Of a DNA stretch of 64,000 nt, positions 19,298 to 27,790 are shown in pieces. This DNA is from Aeromonas dhakensis (GTDB lineage Bacteria > Pseudomonadota > Gammaproteobacteria > Enterobacterales > Aeromonadaceae): the NCBI RefSeq assembly GCF_000820305.1, contig NZ_CDBH01000021.1, positions 101,886 through 165,885 of the forward strand, read 5' to 3'. Below the pieces are notes generated by a model. It saw only the letters and a list, made by a program, of their open reading frames with translations. It was not told the DNA's origin and did no database searches. The number at the start of each line of letters is the position of its first letter. The stretch's first letter is position 1. Made by a program: the position numbers and the translations under genes.

Positions 19298-20512
19298 CTA
19301 GAAAAAAGTGACATCAGCATTGCTGGATGGGGTTGCCGCCTGGTGCTGGCGACCATGATGAATGTTGCGTTGTTCATCGGTGGCGTATGAGAGCTCCATG
19401 TCCGCCAACCAGCTCTCCGCATCGATCCGGATAGGGCCTGACTGGTGTGTTCTGTTGCGTGACGAGACCAGGTGGTCGTTGAGGCTGTCCATGTTTTGAC
19501 GCACATGGCTGAGGATTTGACTGACCCTATCCTGGAACTGTAACGAAACGATGACATCGGAGATCTCGCGATGGATCCCGCTGCTCTCGCTCTGCAACAG
19601 GGCTGCAGATTCTGCCAGGCTGGTGGTGGCCATCCGAAAGCGTTCCAGTACCTGCTCGATGGCGTGCTCGGCATCGCTGACGGCAACCTGGTCGCGCCCG
19701 GCCGCGCTCTCGGCAATCTGGAAGGCGCGGCCGATACCGGCATTGATTGTGTCGACCTTGTCGGTCATTTTCTGGGCGGTCTCGCTGGAGAGGCGCGACA
19801 GGGTGCGCACCTCGTCAGCCACCACGGCGAAGCCACGACCAGCCTCACCGGCCCGGGCCGCTTCGATGGCGGCGTTGAGGGCCAGCAGGTTGGTCTGGGA
19901 GGCTATCTTGGCCACGTCGAGCGCCATGGTATTGAGCTCTATGGTGTAGGCGGTGAGCGTCTTGATCTCAGCCAGCATGGCATCGCGGTTGGCCTGGGTG
20001 GAGTGCATGATGGTAATGACCTGATTGAGCTGGGCCTGACTCTGGGCCAGCACGGCGGCCATGCCGGCCGATTGTTCACCACCCAGATCACCGGCGGCAT
20101 TGTGGGAGGCGGCGACCGCCTCTTCCAGTTTGGTGGTCAGGCCGGCGAAGCGCTGGGTGAGGTCGATCATGGCTCCTTCGGTTTGCTGGCGAGAGTTTTC
20201 AATCTGTTGCGACCAGATAGGCACCGCTTTTTCACATACCTGCTCGAGCCCGATGATGGAGTGGTTGAGTCCGTTATCGGCAAATGGGTGGGTCTGCTTC
20301 GCCTCACTCTCTTTGTCGGCGGGTTTGGCGTGGTAGTGGCGGGCGATCCAAAGGGTGGCGGCCAGTGCAGCCGCCAGGTTGGCCAGCAGGTAAGGGATGG
20401 GGCTGCCCGCGAGCAGCAACAGCAGGGTGCTGAACAGGCCCAGGCCAAGGCCGCAAGCCCAGCTGACCGGCTCCCAGAAGGCTAAGGTGTGTGCCCGTGT
20501 GTTGTCTGTCAT
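19298..20512 (-). CDS. Short receptor-like signalling protein with CheZ-like DxxxQ motif
   Basis: A 404-residue protein and the first gene of the cluster. Two close membrane segments near the N-terminus ([20 protein letters not shown] and [13 protein letters not shown]) leave no room for a periplasmic sensor. A cytoplasmic coiled coil carries the receptor tip [20 protein letters not shown]. Near the end (residues about 323-334) is [12 protein letters not shown], whose Asp-x3-Gln matches the catalytic motif of the CheY phosphatase CheZ. The last residues are [11 protein letters not shown] 20512 is preceded by GGGGCGAG; a TTG at 20518 is less likely. A CheY-P phosphatase or scaffold role is my inference. 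Confidence 0.8.
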   Translation of the reverse strand: MTDNTRAHTLAFWEPVSWACGLGLGLFSTLLLLLAGSPIPYLLANLAAALAATLWIARHYHAKPADKESEAKQTHPFADNGLNHSIIGLEQVCEKAVPIWSQQIENSRQQTEGAMIDLTQRFAGLTTKLEEAVAASHNAAGDLGGEQSAGMAAVLAQSQAQLNQVITIMHSTQANRDAMLAEIKTLTAYTIELNTMALDVAKIASQTNLLALNAAIEAARAGEAGRGFAVVADEVRTLSRLSSETAQKMTDKVDTINAGIGRAFQIAESAAGRDQVAVSDAEHAIEQVLERFRMATTSLAESAALLQSESSGIHREISDVIVSLQFQDRVSQILSHVRQNMDSLNDHLVSSRNRTHQSGPIRIDAESWLADMELSYATDEQRNIHHGRQHQAATPSSNADVTFF

Positions 20513-20595
20513 ACGCAAACTCGCCCCTGCTCTTGAATGTGAAGAGGGTGAGCCGCCATTTCAGTCAGACCGAATGAGCCAAGCGCAACCCGCTA

Positions 20596-20625
20596 ATTAT
20601 CAATAACTCAGTAAGGTTAGCGCAA
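20596..20625 (-). promoter_or_regulatory. Candidate promoter of the chemosensory operon
   Basis: On the minus strand TTGCGC and TGATAA are 17 bases apart, about 85 bases upstream of the first gene. It resembles a sigma-70 or RpoS promoter, and I see no sigma-28 or sigma-54 box here. Confidence 0.35.
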
Positions 20626-20765
20626 AAAAATCGCCTGGTTACAAATTGCTCTTTCTTGCTTGGTGTTACTGAGAAAAATGGAATATGGAGGGGGCGTTTG
20701 GCGGCTTGCAGCCCCTTGCTGGCGGGGAATGGCGTATCTGCACAATAAGGAAGGAGGGGAGAACG

Positions 20766-20792
20766 AAAAAGAGCCTGCATATGGCAGGCTCT
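20766..20792 (-). terminator. Intrinsic terminator after the KAS III gene
   Basis: On the minus strand GAGCCTGC and GCAGGCTC pair around CATAT, followed by TTTTTC. It lies about 20 bases past the gene end. Confidence 0.85.
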
Positions 20793-20810
20793 CGGCGTTG
20801 TGCGGGCGGC

Positions 20811-21899
20811 TTATGCCTCGTTGGCGTGGGCTTTTTGGCACCCTTCCACGGCATGGGCGATGAGTTCGAGCGCGCTCTTGTCGCACGGTGGCAGTTCGGC
20901 CTCGCACGCCTTGATGGGGGTAACGCGATCGCCCCACTTGATGATGGCGGCGCCCCAGGTCAGGCCGGCACCGAAGGCGGCGGTCAGCAGATAGCTGTTC
21001 GGCTGGACGCGGCCTTGCTCCAGTGCCTCGCACAGGGCGATGGGCACGGTGGCGGCGGAGGTGTTGCCATAGTGCTCGATGTTGACCATCACCTTCTCCA
21101 TCGGCGCGTTCATGCGCTTGGCGAGGGTCTCGATGATGCGGATGTTGGCCTGGTGCGGCACGATCAGATCGATCTGCTCCGGTGCGATGCCGGCCTGTGC
21201 CAGTACCGTGTTGGTGGCTTCGCCCATGCCGCGTACGGCCCGCTTGAAGATCTCCTGGCCTTCGAAGTTGAAGGTGAAGAGGCCGTCGATGTCGGCAAAA
21301 CGCACCCGGTCGGTACCGAAGTTCGGCACGTGCAGGATCTCGCGGGCCTCGCTGTCACAGCCCAGCTTGTTGGCGATGAGACCGCTCTCCTGCTCGCTCG
21401 CCTCGATCACCACGGCGCCGGCGCCGTCGCCAAACAGCACGGCGGTATCGCGACGGGCCCAGTCCAGCAGATAGGTGAGTCGCTCGGCGCCGATCACCAG
21501 CACTTTCTTCATCATGCCGGTTTGTACCAGCGAGGTGGCGACCGAGAGGGAGTAGACGAAACCGGTGCAGGCGGCGTTGAGGTCGAACACGGCGGCATTG
21601 GTGGCGCCCAGCTTCTTCTGCACCGCGGAGGCTGCGCTCGGCAGCAGGTTGTCCGGCGTGGCGGTGGCCAGGATGATGCCGTCGAGGTCGCAGGCTTCCA
21701 GCCCGGCGCAGGCCAGCGCACGACGCCCGGCCAGGGTGGCCAGATCGGAGGTGCTGACGTGGGAGATGCGGCGAGCCTTGATGCCGGTGCGCGGGTAGAT
21801 CCACTCATCCGACGTATCCATGATGGTGCTGAGGTCGTCGTTGGTCAGTACGGAGGGAGGCAAGCATTTGCCCCAGCCTGTGATATTGGCGTATTTCAT
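20811..21899 (-). CDS. 3-oxoacyl-ACP synthase III family enzyme
   Basis: A 362-residue thiolase-fold condensing enzyme of the FabH family. The catalytic Cys111 lies in [12 protein letters not shown], the His in [10 protein letters not shown] and the Asn in [10 protein letters not shown]. FabH joins acetyl-CoA (or another acyl-CoA) to malonyl-ACP. The gene stands alone and is not linked to other fab genes. The primary housekeeping fabH would normally sit in plsX-fabH-fabD, so this is likely a second, FabH2-type enzyme. It runs a little longer than E. coli FabH (317 residues). ATG 21899 (MKYANITGW) begins the domain and is chosen over an upstream ATG. Confidence 0.9.
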   Translation of the reverse strand: MKYANITGWGKCLPPSVLTNDDLSTIMDTSDEWIYPRTGIKARRISHVSTSDLATLAGRRALACAGLEACDLDGIILATATPDNLLPSAASAVQKKLGATNAAVFDLNAACTGFVYSLSVATSLVQTGMMKKVLVIGAERLTYLLDWARRDTAVLFGDGAGAVVIEASEQESGLIANKLGCDSEAREILHVPNFGTDRVRFADIDGLFTFNFEGQEIFKRAVRGMGEATNTVLAQAGIAPEQIDLIVPHQANIRIIETLAKRMNAPMEKVMVNIEHYGNTSAATVPIALCEALEQGRVQPNSYLLTAAFGAGLTWGAAIIKWGDRVTPIKACEAELPPCDKSALELIAHAVEGCQKAHANEA

Positions 21900-22077
21900 C
21901 TTGTTACCGCTTCTCAAGTGGATCGCCCGCGGGCGGAAAATCGCGCAATTATGCCGCACGGGGCAACCACTGTCATCTTGTGGTCATGGTTATCTGGCAG
22001 CAGGGTCACGCCTGGTTGCGGGGGCAGGCGGGAAATTTCGCTTAAACCACAGGGCTTGGCTGCCCTAAGATAGGGCT

Positions 22078-23043
22078 TTGCCACTGGATGGAACCGCCCC
22101 TTTGCATAAAGCCAATCTCAACCTGCTGCCGACCCTCAAGGTGCTGCTGGAGACCCGCAACATCAGCCGGGCGGCTGAGCTGCTGCACCTGAGCCAGCCT
22201 TCCATCAGCAAGCAGCTTGGCCAGCTGCGCAGCGAGTTTGGCGACGAGCTGTTGGTGCGGGAGGGGCAGCGCTGGCTGCTGACACCACGGGCCGAGGCGC
22301 TGGCCGCCCAGCTGGCGGACTCCCTAGGTGCGCTGGAGCGACTCTACGAGGCTCCCGGTTTTGACCCGAGCCGCTGCGAGCGGGTGTTCCGGCTCGCCTC
22401 TTCCGATTACGTGGCCCAGCATATCCTGCCGGACATCTGCGCGGCGCTGGCCAGGGAGGCGCCGCTGGCGGCGCTGGAGTACAGCCTGTGGGACAAGCGT
22501 CTGCTGCCGCAGCTGTGGCAATCCGAGCTGGACATGGTCTCCACCATCACCGAACTGGTGCCGGATCAGATCCGCGGCCTGCATCAGGGGGAAGATCGGC
22601 TGGTGGTGTTGATGGGTAGCCACCATCCGTTGGCGGGGCGCTCGCTCAGTCTCGATGACTATCTCGCCTGGCCCCATTTGCAGGTGAGCGGCGGGGGCGA
22701 CAAGGACAGCCCGGTGGAACAGGTGCTGGCACCCCAGGGGCTGAGTCGGCGCTGGTTTGCCCGGGTGCCCTTCTTTCAGGCTGCGGTGGAGGTGTTGCTG
22801 CGTACCGACTGCCTGCTGACCACCCCGGCCCACATCGCCTGGCAGCTCTCCTGCGAGCACGCCCTGCACTTTTGTGATCTGCCGTTTGCCAGCCGCACCC
22901 AGCAGTATCATCTGCTGTGGCACCAGCGCCACCATCAGGATCCGGCCCACAAGTGGTTTCGCGAACTGGCCTATCCCTTCCTGCGCGAGCACCTGCAGCG
23001 CACGGTGGCGGCGAGCCGCAAGGTGTTGAACCCGCCCCGCTAG
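22078..23043 (+). CDS. LysR-family transcriptional regulator
   Basis: About 321 residues. The N-terminal winged helix-turn-helix reads LPTLKVLLETRNISRAAELL followed by SQPSISKQLGQLR, which is standard for LysR proteins. A periplasmic-binding-protein-like effector domain follows (SSDYVAQHILPDI onward). No ATG is available near the domain start, so the gene must begin at a TTG: 22078, or 22099 with GGA about nine bases upstream. The downstream LysE exporter is on the same strand and could be its target. The KAS III gene is divergent and shares the upstream region. Confidence 0.88.
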   Translation: MPLDGTAPLHKANLNLLPTLKVLLETRNISRAAELLHLSQPSISKQLGQLRSEFGDELLVREGQRWLLTPRAEALAAQLADSLGALERLYEAPGFDPSRCERVFRLASSDYVAQHILPDICAALAREAPLAALEYSLWDKRLLPQLWQSELDMVSTITELVPDQIRGLHQGEDRLVVLMGSHHPLAGRSLSLDDYLAWPHLQVSGGGDKDSPVEQVLAPQGLSRRWFARVPFFQAAVEVLLRTDCLLTTPAHIAWQLSCEHALHFCDLPFASRTQQYHLLWHQRHHQDPAHKWFRELAYPFLREHLQRTVAASRKVLNPPR

Positions 23044-23171
23044 CAACAGACGCTTGTGTTGGCCTATAGCCATTGGCTATGGGTTCTATTCCCAACTTTC
23101 ACTTCTGGCATAACCAGGGGCCCTTTACCCTGAGCGCAGACATTCATATTCCGCTTGAGACAAGGAACACC

Positions 23172-23780
23172 ATGGAACTGACGAGTTGGCTAGCTCTGGC
23201 CGCAATCTGCGTGATGGGCGCCATCAGCCCGGGGCCGAGCCTGGCACTGATCATCCGCAACACGGTGCAGGGAGGGCAGGGGCACGGCGTGGCCACCGCC
23301 CTTGGCCACGGCTTCGGAGTCGGCATCTATGCGCTGATAACGGCTTTGGGCCTCGCCATCCTGATCACCCAGACTCCGCTGCTGTTTGACGTTATTCGCT
23401 ACGGCGGTGCGGCGTTTCTCGCCTGGCTCGGGGTCAAGGCGCTGCTGGCCAAGCCCGCCAAGGAGGAGGCGAGTGAAGAGGTACACCAGCTGCGCGGTCG
23501 GCAAGGCGCCTTCGAAGGCTTTATGGTGGCCTTTCTAAATCCCCAGCTCGCGGTCTTCTTCATCGCCCTGTTCAGCCAGTTTGTGCATGCCGATACCGGC
23601 TGGCGCGAGGGGGGCATCATGATGCTCACCGCCGGCGGGATCGACGCCGTCTGGTACGTGCTGGTGGCGCTGGTGCTCTCTCGTGGTCCCGTGCTGGCCT
23701 GGCTCAAGGCCAAGTCCTTCGTCATCGACAAGGTGAGCGGTCTGGTGCTGCTGGGGCTGGCCCTGAAGGTGGTGCTCTGA
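23172..23780 (+). CDS. LysE-family amino-acid exporter
   Basis: A 202-residue membrane protein. It starts MELTSWLALAAICVMGAISP followed by GPSLALIIRN, the LysE/RhtB family signature near TM1. About six membrane segments follow, with FLNPQLAVFFIALFSQF in the middle. Such proteins export amino acids or homoserine lactones by proton exchange. ATG 23172 has AGGA five bases upstream. The substrate cannot be told from sequence. The LysR regulator ends 128 bases upstream and may control it. Confidence 0.92.
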   Translation: MELTSWLALAAICVMGAISPGPSLALIIRNTVQGGQGHGVATALGHGFGVGIYALITALGLAILITQTPLLFDVIRYGGAAFLAWLGVKALLAKPAKEEASEEVHQLRGRQGAFEGFMVAFLNPQLAVFFIALFSQFVHADTGWREGGIMMLTAGGIDAVWYVLVALVLSRGPVLAWLKAKSFVIDKVSGLVLLGLALKVVL

Positions 23781-23882
23781 TCCAATCCTGTATTTTGCGG
23801 TGATCTTAAGCGGGATCAAGGCGGGGAGGGTGGCAATGCCCTAGAGTGGCGCCCATTTGCTGTCCGCCCTGACTCCGAGACC

Positions 23883-25742
23883 ATGCACCAGAACAAGCAC
23901 CCGTTAAGCCACCACAACCGGTTGGAGCTGCTGGCTCCGGCCAAGAACCTCGCCTACGGCATCGAAGCCATCAATCACGGTGCCGACGCCGTCTACATGG
24001 GCGGCCCCGCCTTTGGCGCCCGCAGTGCGGCGGGCAACAGCATAGAGGATATCGAAGCGCTGGCGCGCCATGCCCACCGCTTCGGCGCCCAGGTCTTCGT
24101 TGCCTTCAACACCCTGCTGCACGATCACGAGCTGGAGCAGGCCCGGCGGCTGACCCACCAAATCTATGAAGCGGGGGCCGATGCGCTGATCGTGCAGGAC
24201 ATGGGGCTGCTGGCGCTCGACCTGCCCCCCATCGCGCTGCATGCCAGTACCCAGACCGATAACCGCACCCCGGAGAAGGTGAAGTTTCTGCAGGATGTGG
24301 GCTTCTCCCAGGTGGTGCTGGCGCGCGAGCTGTCCCTTGCGCAGATCCGCGAGATCAGTGCGGCCACCAATGTGCAGCTGGAGTTCTTTATCCACGGCGC
24401 GCTCTGCGTCTCCTACAGCGGTCAGTGCAACATCAGCCATGCCCGCACCGGCCGCAGCGCCAACCGTGGCGAATGTGCCCAGCTCTGCCGCCTGCCCTGC
24501 TCGTTGCAAAAGCCGGACGGTGAAGTGCTGGTGGCTGACAGCCACCTGCTCTCCCTCAAAGACATGGATCAGACCGACAACCTGGAGGCGCTGATCGAGG
24601 TGGGGATCCGCTCCTTCAAGATTGAGGGGCGTCTCAAGGGGCTCGATTACGTCAAGAACGTCACCGCCTGGTATCGCCAGAAGCTCGACGCCATTCTGGA
24701 GCGCCGCAGCGATCTGGTGGCCTCCTCGGCCGGCCGTTGCAGCTACAGCTTCACGCCGGATCCGAAGAAGAGCTTCAACCGCGGCAGCACCGATTACTTC
24801 CTCCATGGTCGCCAACCCGGGATCGACTCCACCAAGAGCCCGAAATATGTGGGCGAGCCGCTGGGCCGGGTCACCAGTATCACCAGGGATGGCATCGAGA
24901 TCGACGGCAAGCAGGTCACCCTCAACAACGGCGATGGTCTCGGCTTCTTCAAGCCGAACAACGAGCTGGTGGGGATGCGCCTGAACAAAGTCGAAGGTAA
25001 GCAGTTACTCCTGTCAGAGCGCATGCCGGGGCTGAAGGTAGGCACGGAAATCTACCGCAACCACGATCAGGCATTCAGCAAGGTGCTGGAGAAGGCGAGC
25101 GCCGATCGCCGCATCCGGGTCGATATGGTGCTGGCAGAGTGTGATGAGGGAATGCGCCTCACGCTTACCGATGAGCAGGGCATCAGCGCCGCCGTCACGC
25201 TCCCCTGTGACAAACAGCCAGCCGACAACCCGGAGCGGGCGCTGCAACAGGCGCGCGATCAGCTTGGCAAACTCGGCAATACCCTGTTCGTGGCGCGCAA
25301 GGTTGAGTTGGCGTTTACTCACCCGCTATTCATAGCCGCATCTATGCTCAACGGCTTGCGCCGGGATGGCATCGCCGCGCTGGAGGCTGCCCGTCTGGCC
25401 GGCTACCAGCGTCCCGAGCGGCGCATCGCGCTGCGGGATATCCACTATCCCCAGCACCGTCTCTCCTACCTTGGCAACGTGCTGAACAGCGCGGCCGAGC
25501 AGTTCTTCCGCGAGCACGGGGTGGAGCGCATCGCCCCCGCCTATGAGGCGAACAAGGAGGAGCGGGAAGTGGTGCTGATGATCACCAAACACTGCATCCG
25601 TTACAGCCAGAACCTCTGCCCGAACGAGGTGCCCGGCCTCAAGGCCGAGCCGCTGGAACTCAAGATGGGCAAGGAGACCTTCCGCCTGCGCTTTGATTGT
25701 CACCGCTGTGAAATGCATGTGATGGGGAGTTTGAAACGCTGA
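23883..25742 (+). CDS. rlhA: 23S rRNA C2501 hydroxylase RlhA (U32 family)
   Basis: A 619-residue U32-family protein (YdcP). The N-terminal domain starts RLELLAPAKNLAYGIEAINH. The signature FFIHGALCVSYSGQCNIS and the Cys-rich GECAQLCRLPCSL provide iron-sulfur ligands. A long C-terminal extension ends in FRLRFDCHRCEMHV. E. coli RlhA makes 5-hydroxycytidine at 23S rRNA position 2501. Its length is close to, though a little shorter than, the E. coli protein. It is distinct from TrhP at 3.8-5.1 kb. Upstream, TTAAGCGGGATCAA resembles a half-degenerate FNR box, but I do not rely on it. Confidence 0.9.
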   Translation: MHQNKHPLSHHNRLELLAPAKNLAYGIEAINHGADAVYMGGPAFGARSAAGNSIEDIEALARHAHRFGAQVFVAFNTLLHDHELEQARRLTHQIYEAGADALIVQDMGLLALDLPPIALHASTQTDNRTPEKVKFLQDVGFSQVVLARELSLAQIREISAATNVQLEFFIHGALCVSYSGQCNISHARTGRSANRGECAQLCRLPCSLQKPDGEVLVADSHLLSLKDMDQTDNLEALIEVGIRSFKIEGRLKGLDYVKNVTAWYRQKLDAILERRSDLVASSAGRCSYSFTPDPKKSFNRGSTDYFLHGRQPGIDSTKSPKYVGEPLGRVTSITRDGIEIDGKQVTLNNGDGLGFFKPNNELVGMRLNKVEGKQLLLSERMPGLKVGTEIYRNHDQAFSKVLEKASADRRIRVDMVLAECDEGMRLTLTDEQGISAAVTLPCDKQPADNPERALQQARDQLGKLGNTLFVARKVELAFTHPLFIAASMLNGLRRDGIAALEAARLAGYQRPERRIALRDIHYPQHRLSYLGNVLNSAAEQFFREHGVERIAPAYEANKEEREVVLMITKHCIRYSQNLCPNEVPGLKAEPLELKMGKETFRLRFDCHRCEMHVMGSLKR

Positions 25743-25846
25743 GGAGCACGATGCCGCCAGGTTCCATGGCTCGGGCAGTGTGGCCCATTTGGGATTGAGT
25801 TATCATCCTGTGCCAGGGATCCCCAGCAAGCTGCAAGGAAGGACCT

Positions 25847-26218
25847 ATGCTCGCACTCTCCATCGTGGCGCCCCATGGCGCCAATATTGCTTCGGGCAAG
25901 AAGACGCTCGAGGTTCGCTCGTGGTTGCCTCCCTCACTGCCCATTCGCGACCTGCTGATCGTTGAAAATGGCCGATACCTCAGCGCCGATCATCTTGTGG
26001 ATCCGGCTGGTCGAGCGGTCGCCCTGGTTGACGTCGAGGAGGCCCATGAGTGGCAACCCGATGAGGTGTTGGCCGCCTGCTCGGGGGGCTGGGAGCCGGG
26101 TTACTTTGCATGGCGGCTGTCCAACGTGCGTCCTGTGGTCGATGGGCCCGTGGTGCCGGCGCAGAGGAAGTTGTATGAGGTAGACGGCTCGGGCGTTCTG
26201 GGCGCACATTGCGGCTAA
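25847..26218 (+). CDS. ASCH-domain protein
   Basis: A 123-residue protein matching the ASCH fold. It has an N-terminal LSIVAPHGANIASGKKTLEV followed by RSW, the usual Gly-Lys-Lys-Thr-x-Glu-x-Arg pattern of the family. A core follows with ALVDVEEAHEW. ASCH domains bind RNA or modified nucleosides; YqfB of E. coli is an amidohydrolase of N4-acetylcytidine. The specific substrate here is unknown. The ATG follows AAGGAAGG. It lies beside the AT-rich SIR2 gene but on the opposite strand. Confidence 0.8.
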   Translation: MLALSIVAPHGANIASGKKTLEVRSWLPPSLPIRDLLIVENGRYLSADHLVDPAGRAVALVDVEEAHEWQPDEVLAACSGGWEPGYFAWRLSNVRPVVDGPVVPAQRKLYEVDGSGVLGAHCG

Positions 26219-26396
26219 AACAGGGCTGGTCAGAGGAACAGGCATCGGCTTGTGGGTTGATCCCCATGGAGAGTGTTATCGGAGGTGGTGAGGTGGCCGC
26301 ACAGCCCCTTCGATGCTGCGCAGTGCGAGCGGCATGTACAGGGATGGCGCCCCTTACTGGATTGCCAGTGCAGGGAGGTGCCTTCAAGATTTTCAA

Positions 26397-27185
26397 TTAT
26401 TGGAATTTATTCAGAAACGCCTCTAATGCCTCTCCTGGATTCTCTTTTTCAGATGAGATCATGCTGATCCCCCATTGCTCAAGGACGGCCTCTTGTACCG
26501 GATTCGACCTGGCCGAGAAAATATACGATTTCGGCTGGGCATCACCCGCCCGGTTGGCTTTCCATAATTTGGAAAGCTTGTAAAATAAAAGCCTCAGGTT
26601 GATATCGGCCAAGCTATATCCGATAAACAACACTGATTTACCCAGCACATCCGAACGCAGTTTTATATCCAGTGGCGTTTCGAATTCAAGCCGCTCAAAA
26701 TAGCTGGTCTCATCAATGACAATGGATTTGTCATCATCAAAATCACCATGGAATTTTACAACTTGTACCTTGTCACTTTTGATCCTGGTAAAGTCTGATA
26801 CCGATGCGATTTTGGTAAATGACTTGCCATAATATGCGAGGGCATGCTCTATCCAGCGGTCATAGTTGGTGGTGTATATTATCGGAAAGTTAGCTTTGGC
26901 AATGTATTCATGGACTTTGGACGTTGAAATATCAATGTCAGGCGAATGCCAAACTCTGTCCATCCAGCTTCTTAAAGGGCCTATGCTGCCTTTTTGTAAA
27001 CGATAATATTCTGCCAGCGCATAGTGATCGCCAAAAGACTTGTATATTTCAGGCTCATAGCCCAGATCCTTGGCTATTTTGTCGAGCAGGGTTGACCATG
27101 ATGGAAGACCAAGGTTCATCGATACCCCGGCCCCTACAAAAAGAATGACATTGCCTTGTCTAAAGGCCGATAGTAGCTGCTCCAT
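26397..27185 (-). CDS. SIR2-like NAD-binding protein (possible defence gene)
   Basis: A 262-residue SIR2 domain without other domains. The NAD-binding motif is [15 protein letters not shown]. The TTNYD motif (Asn107, Asp109) and HGD (His146) mark the catalytic site, and [13 protein letters not shown] is typical of the SIR2_2 group. Stand-alone or fused SIR2 domains of this kind deplete NAD in several anti-phage systems; here this is inference from family. The gene is strikingly AT-rich against its GC-rich neighbours, which suggests horizontal transfer. The ribosome site AAGGGGAGA precedes the ATG. No partner gene (ATPase, Argonaute, HerA) is adjacent. Confidence 0.85.
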   Translation of the reverse strand: MEQLLSAFRQGNVILFVGAGVSMNLGLPSWSTLLDKIAKDLGYEPEIYKSFGDHYALAEYYRLQKGSIGPLRSWMDRVWHSPDIDISTSKVHEYIAKANFPIIYTTNYDRWIEHALAYYGKSFTKIASVSDFTRIKSDKVQVVKFHGDFDDDKSIVIDETSYFERLEFETPLDIKLRSDVLGKSVLFIGYSLADINLRLLFYKLSKLWKANRAGDAQPKSYIFSARSNPVQEAVLEQWGISMISSEKENPGEALEAFLNKFQ

Positions 27186-27214
27186 ATTTAATCTCCCCTT
27201 AATAAATATGGTTC

Positions 27215-27245
27215 TGCCACTATACTCGGGTTAGAAAAATCGATG
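27215..27245 (-). promoter_or_regulatory. Candidate promoter of the SIR2 gene
   Basis: On the minus strand a TATAGT hexamer lies about 30 bases upstream of the start codon, within AT-rich DNA. The -35 region is not clear. Its host-independent AT-rich character fits a transferred gene carrying its own promoter. Confidence 0.35.
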
Positions 27246-27310
27246 AAATCGTAAATCTGCGGTGGATATTATTTTATGATAGATAGTGTCTATGGCTTAT
27301 AGGCATTACA

Positions 27311-27790
27311 TTATCTTTCACTGATATTCTCCAGTTGCAGCAACGTCTTTTTAATCTCCAGTCCCCCCGCATAGCCGGTCAGGCTGCCGTTCTGGCCGAT
27401 CACCCGATGGCACGGAATGATGATCGAGAGCGGGTTGCGGCCGTTGGCGGCCCCCACCGCCCGCACCGCATTGGGCTTGCCGATGGCGCGGGCGATGTCG
27501 CTGTAGCTGCGGGTCTCGCCGTAGGGGATGTCGCACAGCGCCTGCCAGACCGCTTGCTGAAACGCCGTGCCTCTTGGTGCTAGCGGCAGGGTGAAGCGTT
27601 GCAGGCTGCCGGCAAAATAGGCCTCAAATTGCGCGAGAAAAGGGGCCAGCGCTGTCTTGTCCTGTTGCCAGTCGTGCATGTCGGGCAGTGCGCGCAGCCC
27701 CGCCACAAAGTCCACATGCAACAGGCCGTGCTCGTCGATGGCCACCAGCAGATCGCCGCAGCGGCTGGGCAAGATGTCATAGCGGATCAT
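27311..27790 (-). CDS. ogt: Methylated-DNA-protein-cysteine methyltransferase (Ogt/AdaB type)
   Basis: A 159-residue suicide repair protein. The acceptor Cys127 is in IIPCHRVIG, the helix-turn-helix is FQQAVWQAL to PYGETRSYSDIA, and the arginine finger region is KPNAVRAVGAANGRNP. It takes O6-methyl groups from guanine onto its cysteine. ATG 27790 overlaps the upstream Ada-AlkA stop in an ATGA junction, so the two are translationally coupled. Together they supply the functions that E. coli Ada, AlkA and Ogt split differently. Confidence 0.94.
   Translation of the reverse strand: MIRYDILPSRCGDLLVAIDEHGLLHVDFVAGLRALPDMHDWQQDKTALAPFLAQFEAYFAGSLQRFTLPLAPRGTAFQQAVWQALCDIPYGETRSYSDIARAIGKPNAVRAVGAANGRNPLSIIIPCHRVIGQNGSLTGYAGGLEIKKTLLQLENISER

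Noticed and set aside
23800..23820. FNR-like TTAAGCGGGATCAA ahead of rlhA
   Set aside because: Only the right half fits the consensus and the spacing to a promoter is unclear.
26209..26583. 124-codon frame between the ASCH and SIR2 genes
   Set aside because: It overlaps both ends of real genes, lacks a ribosome site and its sequence shows no domain.
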